Origin: Negativicutes bacterium
GTDB lineage: Bacteria; Bacillota_C; Negativicutes; Sporomusales_B; JARLHX01
Length of the DNA: 34,652 nucleotides
Reading direction: 5' to 3'
NCBI GenBank assembly: GCA_031292035.1
Contig: JARLHX010000037.1
Span: 1 to 34,652 of the forward strand
Shown here piece after piece: positions 1 through 7,457 of the stretch. Below the pieces are notes generated by a model. That model searched no databases. It was not told where the DNA came from and saw nothing but the letters and a program-made list of their open reading frames with translations. The translations under genes and the position numbers were made by a program. The first letter of the stretch is position 1. Each line of letters opens with the position of its first letter.

Positions 1-25
1 CGAAAGGTGCAGATAATTCTATATT

Positions 26-162
26 TGGCAAACTTATCGAAAGGTAAGGGCGCAAAGCTATGGGTCTAAGGGCTGACGCCTATGACTGCCAGGTTGCGAC
101 TTTTTGTAAAAGAGTACGACTTGCTGGTCCGGCGCGGAGCCTACCTGATGCAGGTCTTTTTT
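26..162 (+). ncRNA. Cyclic-di-GMP-I (GEMM-I) riboswitch with transcription terminator
   Basis: The aptamer (about 26-97) shows GEMM-I hallmarks in order: GGCAAAC, a GAAA-capped short stem (ATCGAAAGGT), the CGCAAAGC core at 51-58, GGGTCTAAGG, and a closing CTGCCAGGTTGC at 86-97. A near-identical element lies at 33187-33262. A hairpin ACCTG-ATG-CAGGT (143-155) followed by six T (157-162) looks like an intrinsic terminator. The CAGGT of the aptamer's 3' strand can pair with ACCTG of the terminator, so the two structures should exclude each other. If ligand binding locks the aptamer strand, the terminator would be free to form (an OFF switch); that direction is inference. The likely target is the secreted-protein operon starting at 340. 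The promoter lies outside the window. Confidence 0.9.
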
Positions 163-339
163 GACAACTGGAAGTTGGAGGCGAGATTTAAAGATATCGA
201 GGCTATGAAACAGCAAGGAGGAAAGTTGACAAGTTGGTACAGGGGAAACCATAGCCAAAATGTGGTTGGGTTTGCCGGGGGAATGATTTATCTGGTTTAA
301 GGCGCATGAAGCAATGAAAAATCGAAAGGGGTATATTCA
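163..339 (+). other. Leader between riboswitch and first gene
   Basis: No convincing gene is visible here. The only unusual item is an AAGGAGG at 215-221 followed by TTG at 226, which would encode a 24-residue peptide ending at 300. It has no recognisable features, and the spacing to TTG is short. The ribosome binding site of the next gene (AAAGGGG, about 8 bases before ATG 340) is at the end of this stretch. Confidence 0.4.
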
Positions 340-1611
340 ATGAAAAGAACAACCTTGTTCACTTTAGTTTTAGCGGCAATATTTGTGATGCAATTTGGCG
401 CATCGGTGACTCACGCACAAGTAGGTCCGGCTCTGCTTGATCCTAGGGATGGAATGTATCTTACCAGAATCATCAATCTGACAGGTGAGCAGCTATCCAT
501 CGCTGTTGCCAATGATACTTCCAACCCTGCTTTGACGAACACCGCCTGGCCTCAGTATTATTCAACTAATATTCCTGCAGGTAATAATCTGCTAATCAAT
601 CAGCAGAATATTTTTACGCCAACACCGATAAAGCTGGACACGCTGGTACAGCATAATCCGCAAAAAACGTACGCCATTCCTGCCGGCAATGCCTATTGGG
701 AAGGCATGATTAATCTAACCCCAATCATTCCTGCTTCGAACGAGAATACTACCTATACTACCTATTCCGGTCACTTTAGCCAAGCGCAAAGGCTGACGAT
801 AACGACAGTAAATAATCAAAGCTCTATTCTAAATGGCGCCTATATTCAATTTGGCTACAATTATCAATCGACACAAAAAATTCTTTGGAATAAAATATTT
901 GACTTTGCAGCTGCTACCGTCAAAAACGCGGCGAATATAGCGGCAGCTTGTGAAGACGGAGATGCCAAGGCGGGTATATCGGCTGGCGCATCGGAGATCA
1001 AGTCTGTTCTTAGCGCCTTTCAAACAAGTCCAATCACCGCTTCGTTGAATTCTGCAACAACACTTTCAGCACAACCGGTAACATCACAAACATCTGAGTT
1101 CACTAATCAGGTTACTACCAATTATGCACAGGCAATGGCGTTCTTCACGGCTTCTGGCGGCGGATCATGTATTACTGAAATGTCCTCACAAAATCAAGTT
1201 TACACCCTGGCGTCAGCCCAGCAAGTGGTAGTCAAACTTACCGCCTCAAACAATACGGTTAGATATTTTACAGCACCAGCTTATTATATTTACATTAAAA
1301 ATGTTGAAGCAGCGAATCCAGGGGATATCAATGAATGTACCGTCGCAATCGTGGACGGTTGGGTATATAATCTGGCGGTAGGAATGTATAATGCAACCCA
1401 GCAGCCAGGGGCCACCGCCCAAACCTTAACAACCTTACAAGGCTTCACCCCGTTGCAACTGATGTATTACGCCGGCAGTACAGTTTCGCCAGTGGCTTCA
1501 GCTACAGCTGCGACCCCAAATCCATCTGTTGCTATAGCTGTCCCCGCGGGGGCAAAAGCGACGAAACCGGTTACGATTACTAATGTAGCTATATCTTATA
1601 TAGGAGGCTAG
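340..1611 (+). CDS. Secreted protein of unknown function, IINLTG-motif (423 aa)
   Basis: I do not recognise a named family. A classical signal peptide (KR, then a hydrophobic stretch, ending near THA-Q at residues 25-27) predicts export. The mature part is rich in Thr, Ser, Asn, Gln and aromatics, with alternating hydrophobic runs that suggest beta structure. A more helical, Ala-rich section lies around residues 190-225. Residues 44-49 read IINLTG, and the same motif occurs in the next gene product at 76-81, so the two may share a fold or partner. Start ATG 340 has AAAGGGG about 8 bases upstream. It is the first gene after the c-di-GMP riboswitch, so expression is probably tied to c-di-GMP. 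The ribosome binding site of the next gene overlaps its stop. A surface or matrix role is only a guess. Confidence 0.85.
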   Translation: MKRTTLFTLVLAAIFVMQFGASVTHAQVGPALLDPRDGMYLTRIINLTGEQLSIAVANDTSNPALTNTAWPQYYSTNIPAGNNLLINQQNIFTPTPIKLDTLVQHNPQKTYAIPAGNAYWEGMINLTPIIPASNENTTYTTYSGHFSQAQRLTITTVNNQSSILNGAYIQFGYNYQSTQKILWNKIFDFAAATVKNAANIAAACEDGDAKAGISAGASEIKSVLSAFQTSPITASLNSATTLSAQPVTSQTSEFTNQVTTNYAQAMAFFTASGGGSCITEMSSQNQVYTLASAQQVVVKLTASNNTVRYFTAPAYYIYIKNVEAANPGDINECTVAIVDGWVYNLAVGMYNATQQPGATAQTLTTLQGFTPLQLMYYAGSTVSPVASATAATPNPSVAIAVPAGAKATKPVTITNVAISYIGG

Positions 1612-1616
1612 GAATC

Positions 1617-2369
1617 ATGAAAAAAGTAAATAAATTATTCATCCTATTGGCTTTTGCGATTGTTTGCCTGATGCCGATCAGAGCGCAAGCGTGGATTCAA
1701 CTTGATGATGGCAGCTATAATTGCCTGTTCAATGGTGCGGCTCCGGTCAACTATAATACAGGTGCTGTGCTTATATACCGCGGTTGGCACACCTCACTAG
1801 GTTATTCGACGGAAATGATAAAGGCCATACCGCATATGAACATCATAAATCTCACTGGACAAACCCTGCAAATTACTAAGGCAACAGGCGTTTTTGCTGT
1901 TCCCAATATGGTTGGCCAGGTTGCCCTCATGAGAGAAAATACTCCGACTCAGATCTATGCCTATTCCTTTGATTTAGTAGGGGTAGGATCGGATGATTAT
2001 AATAATAGCCCCGGCCCCAATAATGGGGGCACTGAAAAAGGCGATCCCGAGTGGGTTAACGGGCTAAACAACGCGAAAAGTGCCAGTGATTTGACCATGT
2101 CAGTCGGAAGTAATGCTTTTGATCTCCACATTGATTGGGGGAGTAATTATAATGGCTGGGAAGTTGGTAATGCCGATCTGGTGACCATGTCTCTCCATGA
2201 TAGTAATAGTGGTAAATATGCCTCTTACCTCGTAAACAACAACACCGTTAATCGGGGGATGGTATATTTAACCGGCTATACGGACTCGAGTGGCAAGGCT
2301 TTTGAAGTGTTTTTGGTGGCAGGCGATCGTATCAATATTACCTTCTTAGTCAAATATAAAAATACGTAG
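1617..2369 (+). CDS. Secreted protein of unknown function, second IINLTG protein (250 aa)
   Basis: Family not recognised. A signal peptide (KK, hydrophobic core, AQA-W near residue 25) predicts export. The mature chain is rich in Asn, Gly, Ser, Tyr and Trp and has the look of a beta-sandwich protein. A low-complexity Asn/Gly/Pro loop sits around residues 127-140. It shares IINLTG (76-81) with the preceding product. The ATG follows a GGAGG that overlaps the end of the upstream gene, only 5 bases separate the two genes, and co-translation is likely. It is presumably under the same riboswitch. A 14-bp hairpin lies 27 bases after the stop. Confidence 0.82.
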   Translation: MKKVNKLFILLAFAIVCLMPIRAQAWIQLDDGSYNCLFNGAAPVNYNTGAVLIYRGWHTSLGYSTEMIKAIPHMNIINLTGQTLQITKATGVFAVPNMVGQVALMRENTPTQIYAYSFDLVGVGSDDYNNSPGPNNGGTEKGDPEWVNGLNNAKSASDLTMSVGSNAFDLHIDWGSNYNGWEVGNADLVTMSLHDSNSGKYASYLVNNNTVNRGMVYLTGYTDSSGKAFEVFLVAGDRINITFLVKYKNT

Positions 2370-2396
2370 TTCCGGAAAATCATCAACTGAAGGAAA

Positions 2397-2431
2397 AGAT
2401 ATAGCCACCACCTGACATGGTGGCTATATCT
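2397..2431. terminator. Strong 14-bp inverted repeat after the secreted pair
   Basis: The arms AGATATAGCCACCA (2397-2410) and TGGTGGCTATATCT (2418-2431) are perfectly complementary with a 7-base loop. On the + strand no T-run follows; on the - strand the stem is followed by TTTTCC. It may be a 3' stabilising or processing hairpin, or a weak terminator, that separates the secreted pair from the phosphoesterase gene. Confidence 0.6.
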
Positions 2432-2524
2432 GGGAAAATGTCACGGACAAGATGGAAAATTTTTTGACCTTGCAATTTTCGGCGCAGCCTTCTGCAAAAA
2501 CTGTCATGATAAAGGAGCAGGGAT

Positions 2525-3586
2525 ATGAAAGAATTATCTAGGCGGACTTTCATTAAGTTGGGATTATCCGGAGCGGCTATGATGACATGCGGTTCGCTGC
2601 TACCAGGTGGTAAATGGCTACACCCTGTGGAAGCTATGCCCAATCCGGTTAATGCGCAAACCTGGACATTCGCCATGATCAGTGATACCCATGATAGTGA
2701 CATGCTACATACCAAGACAGGGGTTACTGCTTATCTTAGACCTATTATCAGCTATATTGTTGAAGAACACCCTGATTTTGTTTTGCAAACAGGAGATCTG
2801 ATTACCGGAGCACAGACCTTGATAACTTCATCGGCATTTAAAAAATATGACATGCAATACGCTACTTATAAGCAAGTGACGACCCCCCTGGCCAGCGCAA
2901 ATATTCCGATATTCGTTGTTCGGGGCAACCATGATTACGGTCTGCATAATGAGGATTCAGAGCTAACCAAGGCATATATGGCGAATATAGCCGGTGCTAT
3001 GCCGCAGAACGGGCCGCCGGATGCCAAAGGATTATCCTATAGTTTCGTACACAAGAAAATAAAATTCATAATGATCGACCAATACGTAAAGACGTCCAGC
3101 GGAATTGTTACGTTGCCCATGGACTGGATAAAGAACGAACTGGAAAACAGCCAAGGGGCGGAACATATCTTCGTCATGAGTCATAGTCCGGCCTATACCC
3201 CCGATACGACTGCGAGCAGCAAGATAGCTCAATTTAATTTGTTTGATCAGACTAACCTGCGTGATCAATTTTGGAAGCTGTTGACTGATAAGCGAGTGAC
3301 CGCTTACGTTTCCGGACACGAGCATCTCTATTTCCGTGGTCAGGCGAACGGGCTACCGCAAATCGTTATCGGCAATTTAGGCTGTAATAGCAGCTATAAC
3401 CCCGCCACCGTGGACAGCCGGCTGACCAACGTATTTCCGGTCACCCCTGTACCCCAATCGGCGTGTCGCCCCGGGTACAGCATTTTCACGGTAGACGACA
3501 GCAAGAATTCGATCGCGGTCACGGAGTACTGGTTGGATCAGAATAACAATAAATATGTATATGATACGTATTCTCTTATTTCGTAG
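2525..3586 (+). CDS. Tat-exported calcineurin-like metallophosphoesterase
   Basis: The N-terminus carries a twin-arginine signal (SRRTFIKLG, residues 5-13), so the folded enzyme is probably exported through Tat. All metallophosphoesterase blocks are present: DTH (54-56), GD (90-91), GNHD (134-137), a later SHSP histidine and GHEH near 263. These bind two metal ions for hydrolysis of phosphomono- or diesters; the substrate cannot be told from sequence. A cysteine in MMTCG near residue 22 could suggest a lipoprotein, but the lipobox is poor, and VNA-Q at 42-45 is an alternative cleavage site. ATG 2525 has AAAGGAG upstream. It follows the two secreted proteins on the same strand after a hairpin, so it may be a partial co-transcript. 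Confidence 0.9.
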   Translation: MKELSRRTFIKLGLSGAAMMTCGSLLPGGKWLHPVEAMPNPVNAQTWTFAMISDTHDSDMLHTKTGVTAYLRPIISYIVEEHPDFVLQTGDLITGAQTLITSSAFKKYDMQYATYKQVTTPLASANIPIFVVRGNHDYGLHNEDSELTKAYMANIAGAMPQNGPPDAKGLSYSFVHKKIKFIMIDQYVKTSSGIVTLPMDWIKNELENSQGAEHIFVMSHSPAYTPDTTASSKIAQFNLFDQTNLRDQFWKLLTDKRVTAYVSGHEHLYFRGQANGLPQIVIGNLGCNSSYNPATVDSRLTNVFPVTPVPQSACRPGYSIFTVDDSKNSIAVTEYWLDQNNNKYVYDTYSLIS

Positions 3587-3646
3587 ATCCTGATTTGGTT
3601 CGGAAATGTTAGAAGAAGTATTGTGGAAAAAAGAGTGTATAAGGGC

Positions 3647-3696
3647 AGTGCCCTGTTGTCGGATAGATAGCAGGGCACTTTGCATATCTGCTTTTG
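3647..3696 (+). terminator. Probable terminator after the phosphoesterase
   Basis: Perfect 9-bp arms AGTGCCCTG (3647-3655) and CAGGGCACT (3671-3679) are followed by T-rich DNA ending in CTTTT. The T-tract is interrupted, so termination may be partial. Confidence 0.55.
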
Positions 3697-3831
3697 GGAA
3701 TCTATGGCAAAGGTTTTTGGAAAGTGTTGTTGAATGTTATAGGAAAATGTCCTCTACACCGACACGGAGGACTAAACCTACACTGCAAGAAGAAAAACCA
3801 GTCAAATAATTAGACTCTGGATGGGTGAAAA

Positions 3832-4959
3832 TTGTTGAAAAAACCAGTAATCATAGGTATTGTGCTAAGCACGTTGGCTCTAATTGGCAGTTTGGTTGCT
3901 CAGCCTGTTTTCGCGAGTGATGAAACACCGGTTTCCCACGATCTGCAGATATCTGGTCTCTATGTTCTCGATTTACATTTACTTGACAAGTATCCGGACC
4001 GGGTGCAATTTTTTAAAAACCAGAAGGTCGTTTATGACAAAGATACTACTGACTTTAATGAAACCATTTGGCTTAATATGAAGATGCAGATTGATCCAAA
4101 TTGGGCAGCGTATGCAAGAGCTGATCAAAATTTTGCCGAACACCCTAATATTTTTACCGTTGACCAGTCTAGGTATATCAAGGGTGGAGACAAAAGTGTA
4201 GGATATTTGGATATGTATGGCGTAACATACGAAAATAGAGCCACTATTGCAAAGATTGGCCGTCAAGATTTGAAATTAGGCCCCCTGGGATTGTTGGCTG
4301 ATACTACGATGACTATTGGCGATTCAAACGTTTACGGTGTCAGTATGTCAACACAACAAGGAAAAATGACTTATAATGGTTTGTATGCTAGTCAAGTCGA
4401 CAACAATACCCCAAGAAATTATGAGAATCAGATATGGTCCGTAGGAGCCTCTTACGCGGTTGACAAAAAGGTAACTATCGGAGCATACTATGCTTTTAAA
4501 AACAATGCAAGTGCAGCCCTTAATTGGGGTTCTAAAACTGCAAACTACACTGAAGTGAACCTAAATTACGCAGCTATTGTGCCTAATGTCAGCTTTACCT
4601 GTGAAGTCGCCTGGACAAAAAATGATCCATTTGTTAGCGGGCTGCCTGGATCATGGTTAGCCTCCTTTCCTTTCGGCACAATCAGGTCATCTGCTTATCA
4701 GCTGGCGTACCGATTAGATCGCAAAAATGTCCTGAATGTCGGGACGGTTTCAATCCCCTTTTTATCTGGAACTGGAATGTCTACTCTCTCTCCCAAGGCG
4801 AACTTCATCGACTTCCAGCACTCAATTAACAAGCAGGAAATGGTGGAAGTATATTATAAGGCTGGCAGATACGATTTTCCTTCAGCTCTTTACCAAATCT
4901 ATGGAGCTGGTCCTTATCCCGAAAGATACTCGCGTATTACATACTGGCGTCGGTTTTAG
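3832..4959 (+). CDS. Outer-membrane beta-barrel porin-like protein
   Basis: A signal peptide ends near VFA-S (about residue 28). The mature protein of about 345 residues consists of alternating amphipathic strands with many Tyr, Asn and Gly residues. It ends in an aromatic-rich segment with a C-terminal Phe (YWRRF), the usual assembly signature of outer-membrane barrels. It lacks the N-terminal SLH domain seen in many Negativicute porins. It most likely sits in the outer membrane as a passive channel; the solute is unknown. The start is TTG at 3832 or TTG at 3835, with a weak Shine-Dalgarno. It is a single gene between terminators. Confidence 0.8.
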   Translation: MLKKPVIIGIVLSTLALIGSLVAQPVFASDETPVSHDLQISGLYVLDLHLLDKYPDRVQFFKNQKVVYDKDTTDFNETIWLNMKMQIDPNWAAYARADQNFAEHPNIFTVDQSRYIKGGDKSVGYLDMYGVTYENRATIAKIGRQDLKLGPLGLLADTTMTIGDSNVYGVSMSTQQGKMTYNGLYASQVDNNTPRNYENQIWSVGASYAVDKKVTIGAYYAFKNNASAALNWGSKTANYTEVNLNYAAIVPNVSFTCEVAWTKNDPFVSGLPGSWLASFPFGTIRSSAYQLAYRLDRKNVLNVGTVSIPFLSGTGMSTLSPKANFIDFQHSINKQEMVEVYYKAGRYDFPSALYQIYGAGPYPERYSRITYWRRF

Positions 4960-4996
4960 TTGTAGACATGAATCGCGGCATCTTTTCTTTCCGGGG

Positions 4997-5040
4997 ATGC
5001 GGCAGTCAGGCAGGTTGTGGCTATCGCCGTGCTTTTTTTC
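4997..5040 (+). terminator. Probable terminator after the porin gene
   Basis: GCGGC near 5000 can pair with GCCGT near 5030 across a long loop, and seven T follow at about 5034-5040. The stem is short, so the call is moderate. Confidence 0.45.
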
Positions 5041-5046
5041 AGCCTA

Positions 5047-5064
5047 ACTCAATGCACATTGAGT
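5047..5064. promoter_or_regulatory. Palindrome ACTCAATG-CA-CATTGAGT
   Basis: Two perfect 8-bp arms are separated by two bases. It lies between the porin terminator and the promoter-like region of the 5232 gene and looks like a dimeric regulator's operator. The protein that binds it is unknown. Confidence 0.45.
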
Positions 5065-5086
5065 CGGTAGTAAGACTGCAAAATAG

Positions 5087-5117
5087 ACACGATGAGCTTT
5101 CTATCGTGTAGTATAAT
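5087..5117 (+). promoter_or_regulatory. Inverted repeat overlapping a -10 element
   Basis: The arms ACACGAT (5087-5093) and ATCGTGT (5103-5109) are perfect, with a 9-base spacer. The consensus -10 TATAAT follows at 5112-5117. No good -35 hexamer stands at the expected distance because the inverted repeat occupies it. This suggests an activator or repressor site controlling the gene at 5232. Confidence 0.5.
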
Positions 5118-5231
5118 TAATTCATAATCTGATATAGGCATGGCTAGCTTAACTAACTTACACCTTCTAAGTCCACGCTTAGTTATGGAGAAGAGGACCA
5201 ATTGACTCTAATCATGACGGAGGGGAAAATT

Positions 5232-5651
5232 ATGCGACGAAGAAATTATCTTATGGGTATTGCTTTTCTCATTTTCACAGCTGCTTTCGCAGTATATGGC
5301 ATGAGATCCGCGGATGCTGCCGATACTAATGTTCGCGATGGAAGTGGTTTCTTCAGCGAATGGAACCCCACATTTGTAACCGTTACTTCTCCTGCAAAGG
5401 CCAGCGTGATTGAACTCGGGACAGAGCAGAAAATTGAGTGGGATTATAGTGGGTATCCAGGTTATAAAGTAGAGATACTTCTGTTGAAAAAAGGAAAAAC
5501 AGTGTTAACAATCGCTAAGGGGATCCCTGTTATCAAACAAAGTTTTTCCTGGAGGATATCCTCTGATTTGTCGCCTGGAGAATATCAAATACGTATTAAC
5601 TTTGAAGATAAGTTTGCCGGGGGAGTTTCAGAATATTTCAGCATCAAATAG
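5232..5651 (+). CDS. Exported protein with Kre9/KNH-type Ig-like domain (139 aa)
   Basis: A signal peptide with MRRR start, a hydrophobic core and a probable SADA-A cleavage near residue 30 predicts export. Residues about 45-138 show the pattern of the Ser-Thr-rich, Ig-like Kre9/KNH domain: VTSP...GTEQKIEWDY, then KVEILLLKKGK, SFSWRIS, LSPGEYQIRI and a final SEYFSI. Such domains are beta-sandwiches found in cell-surface proteins, and no enzyme activity is expected. I chose ATG 5232 because GGAGGGG lies just upstream; an in-frame extension to 5202 has no good ribosome binding site. It stands 48 bases before the reductase gene on the same strand. Confidence 0.75.
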   Translation: MRRRNYLMGIAFLIFTAAFAVYGMRSADAADTNVRDGSGFFSEWNPTFVTVTSPAKASVIELGTEQKIEWDYSGYPGYKVEILLLKKGKTVLTIAKGIPVIKQSFSWRISSDLSPGEYQIRINFEDKFAGGVSEYFSIK

Positions 5652-5698
5652 AGGATATGGGAGAAACTTTTAAACCAAGTGTGTGAGGAGTGTTGCTT

Positions 5699-6355
5699 GT
5701 GAAGGTCCTTGGTATTAACGGAAGCCCCAGGAAAAACTGGAATACGGCGACCTTACTCAAAACAGCTTTGGACGGGGCGTCCTCACAAGGCGCTGAGACA
5801 GAAATGATCCACTTGTATGATCTGAACTTTAAAGGCTGCATCAGTTGTTTTGCCTGCAAGCGTAAGGGGGGAGAAAGCTACGGGAATTGCGCCTATCGTG
5901 ATGACTTGACGCCGATCCTAGATCAGATTAAAGGCGAGGCTGACGCCCTGCTCCTCGGTTCACCCATCTATTTGCACACAGCCACCGGTGAAATGCGATC
6001 ATTTCTCGAACGGTTGTTATTTCCAAACCTGGTTTATGACGGCAAGCACTCGTCACTTTTCGGGAAAAAGATCCCGACCGGTTTTATTTACACCATGAAC
6101 GTGACTGAGACGAGATTAAAAGAACGGAATTATGAGGAACAACTGGGATTGACACAGATGATGCTGGCGAAAATCCTGGGTTCCGCAGAGATGCTGCTTG
6201 TTACTGATACATACCAGTTTGATGATTATTCCCAGTATGTTTCATCAGGATTTGACCCTGACCTTAAAGCGAAAAGACGAGCCGAGGTTTTTCCTGCTGA
6301 TTGTCAAAAAGCATTTGATCTGGGGGTCAAACTTGTCACCGATAAGATTCAATAG
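5699..6355 (+). CDS. NAD(P)H-dependent FMN reductase / flavodoxin-family protein
   Basis: The N-terminus VLGINGSPRKNWNT is the phosphate-binding loop of flavodoxin-like FMN reductases (GSPR-N-T). LLGSPIYLHTATGEMRSFLER matches the second FMN-binding stretch of this family. A Cys-rich segment CISCFACKRKG, typical of multimeric NAD(P)H flavin oxidoreductases of anaerobes, lies near residue 47. The product is cytoplasmic and probably moves electrons from NAD(P)H to a quinone, metal or other acceptor through FMN. Start GTG 5699 was chosen because GAGGAG ends 8 bases before it; GTG 5690 is possible but overlaps that site. A strong bidirectional terminator follows. Confidence 0.88.
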   Translation: MKVLGINGSPRKNWNTATLLKTALDGASSQGAETEMIHLYDLNFKGCISCFACKRKGGESYGNCAYRDDLTPILDQIKGEADALLLGSPIYLHTATGEMRSFLERLLFPNLVYDGKHSSLFGKKIPTGFIYTMNVTETRLKERNYEEQLGLTQMMLAKILGSAEMLLVTDTYQFDDYSQYVSSGFDPDLKAKRRAEVFPADCQKAFDLGVKLVTDKIQ

Positions 6356-6433
6356 TTGCAATCCATGGGGATGATGGCACGCTCCGCATAGGAATCGAAA
6401 AGCAAGTGCAGCTATTCAGTAAAGCTCAATAAC

Positions 6434-6472
6434 AAAGAAAAAAGCAGACCATTTGGTCTGCTTTTTTCTTTG
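6434..6472. terminator. Bidirectional intrinsic terminator
   Basis: AGCAGACC-attt-GGTCTGCT forms a perfect stem flanked by an A-run on the left and a T-run on the right. It ends the reductase transcript. Confidence 0.92.
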
Positions 6473-6584
6473 AGGTGTTCCTGTTTTGAGACCAAGGCAA
6501 ATGGTTCGTGAAAAATTAGAAGATTGCCATCCTGGGAAGAAGAATACAATAGAGTAAAACGAATCAACGGAGGGGGCGTAAAAT

Positions 6585-7157
6585 ATGAGGCTGAAGACTT
6601 ATGGCAGAATTTTAACTGTTTGGGTGGTGCTCATGGTAATGGCGGTTTCCACAGCCAGCGCGGCCAGCGTCGAAGAGAGACGAGACGCAATTCGCAAGGC
6701 ATCGCAGCAGACACTGGAACGGCTTTATAACATCCATTCCACAGCCAGAAATGCGATTGAGAATGCAGCAGGTTATGCCGTGTTCAGCATCTCGGATGTC
6801 AAGATCGTCTTTTTCGGAGGCGGCGGAGGAAAGGGCCTGGCGGTGAACAATGCAACCGGACAGGAAACTTTTATGAAGACCGGTGACATCCAAATAGGCC
6901 TGGGACTGGGTATCAAGAAATTTGACGTGGTATTTGTTTTTGAAAGCGAAAAAGCGCTTGCTGACTTTGCGAATAATGGCTGGCAATTGGGCGGCCAAGC
7001 CACCGCTGCGGCCACGGACAGCGTGAGTGGCGGTTCGCTGGAAGGTGCTGTTTCTGCCGGGCCGGACATGTGGATGTATCAACTCACTGACAAGGGATTG
7101 GAACTGAGTCTGACAGTGCGGGGAATCCGCTACTATAAGGACAGTGAATTGAACTAA
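6585..7157 (+). CDS. Exported SYLF (Ysc84-type) lipid-binding domain protein
   Basis: A signal peptide ends near ASA-A (about residue 27). The rest matches the SYLF/Ysc84 domain: AGYAVFSIS, then KIVFFGGGGGKG, a variable loop, GDIQIGLGLGIKKFDVVFVFES, NNGWQLGGQATAAA, and a DMWMYQLTDKGLEL segment. In eukaryotes the fold binds phosphoinositides and actin; bacterial exported versions are mostly of unknown role, probably membrane- or lipid-associated in the periplasm. ATG 6585 has GGAGGGGG about 9 bases upstream. The length (190 aa) is usual for a stand-alone SYLF protein. It is a single gene. Confidence 0.88.
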   Translation: MRLKTYGRILTVWVVLMVMAVSTASAASVEERRDAIRKASQQTLERLYNIHSTARNAIENAAGYAVFSISDVKIVFFGGGGGKGLAVNNATGQETFMKTGDIQIGLGLGIKKFDVVFVFESEKALADFANNGWQLGGQATAAATDSVSGGSLEGAVSAGPDMWMYQLTDKGLELSLTVRGIRYYKDSELN

Positions 7158-7457
7158 ATCGCCAGGAGGACCGAGGACAAAGGGCGGCAGAGAGGTCGCA
7201 TTTAGAGAGCTGCATACTTGCGACTTATAGCGGTATGATTAGGGAATGAAATTTGTTTTTTTGCATAAAATTCTCCTAGCACACTAAAGTGAAAAACCAA
7301 AAAGAGAGAGCATTGAGGGTTACGTAAATAAAAAGAGCTTTACATGATCCATTTGTCTGTATTATGATAATATTCAGAATAATACAGAAACTAAAAAAAT
7401 GCCTGCTTTTTCACCTTATGGGTGTGTAAATAAAAAAGTAAAAAGGGGGATTTTTTT
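7158..7457 (+). promoter_or_regulatory. Regulatory region of the acetolactate decarboxylase gene
   Basis: This 300-base gap holds a promoter TTTACA (7339-7344)-18-TATGAT (7363-7368). An inverted repeat CTGTATTAT-N13-ATAATACAG (7357-7387) covers the -10 and start region, as a repressor or activator operator would. The sequence GTAAATAAAAA occurs twice (7324-7334 and 7426-7436), and TTACGTAA is a short palindrome at 7320-7327. I see no gene. Confidence 0.6.

Noticed and set aside
82..300. 72-residue ORF starting inside the first riboswitch
   Set aside because: It begins inside the conserved aptamer and runs through the terminator; no ribosome binding site.
3606..3809. 67-residue ORF after the phosphoesterase
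   Set aside because: It spans the terminator hairpin, has no ribosome binding site and an unlikely composition.
6524..6730. 68-residue ORF overlapping the SYLF gene start
   Set aside because: It overlaps the SYLF gene in another frame; the SYLF frame has a signal peptide and a good ribosome site.
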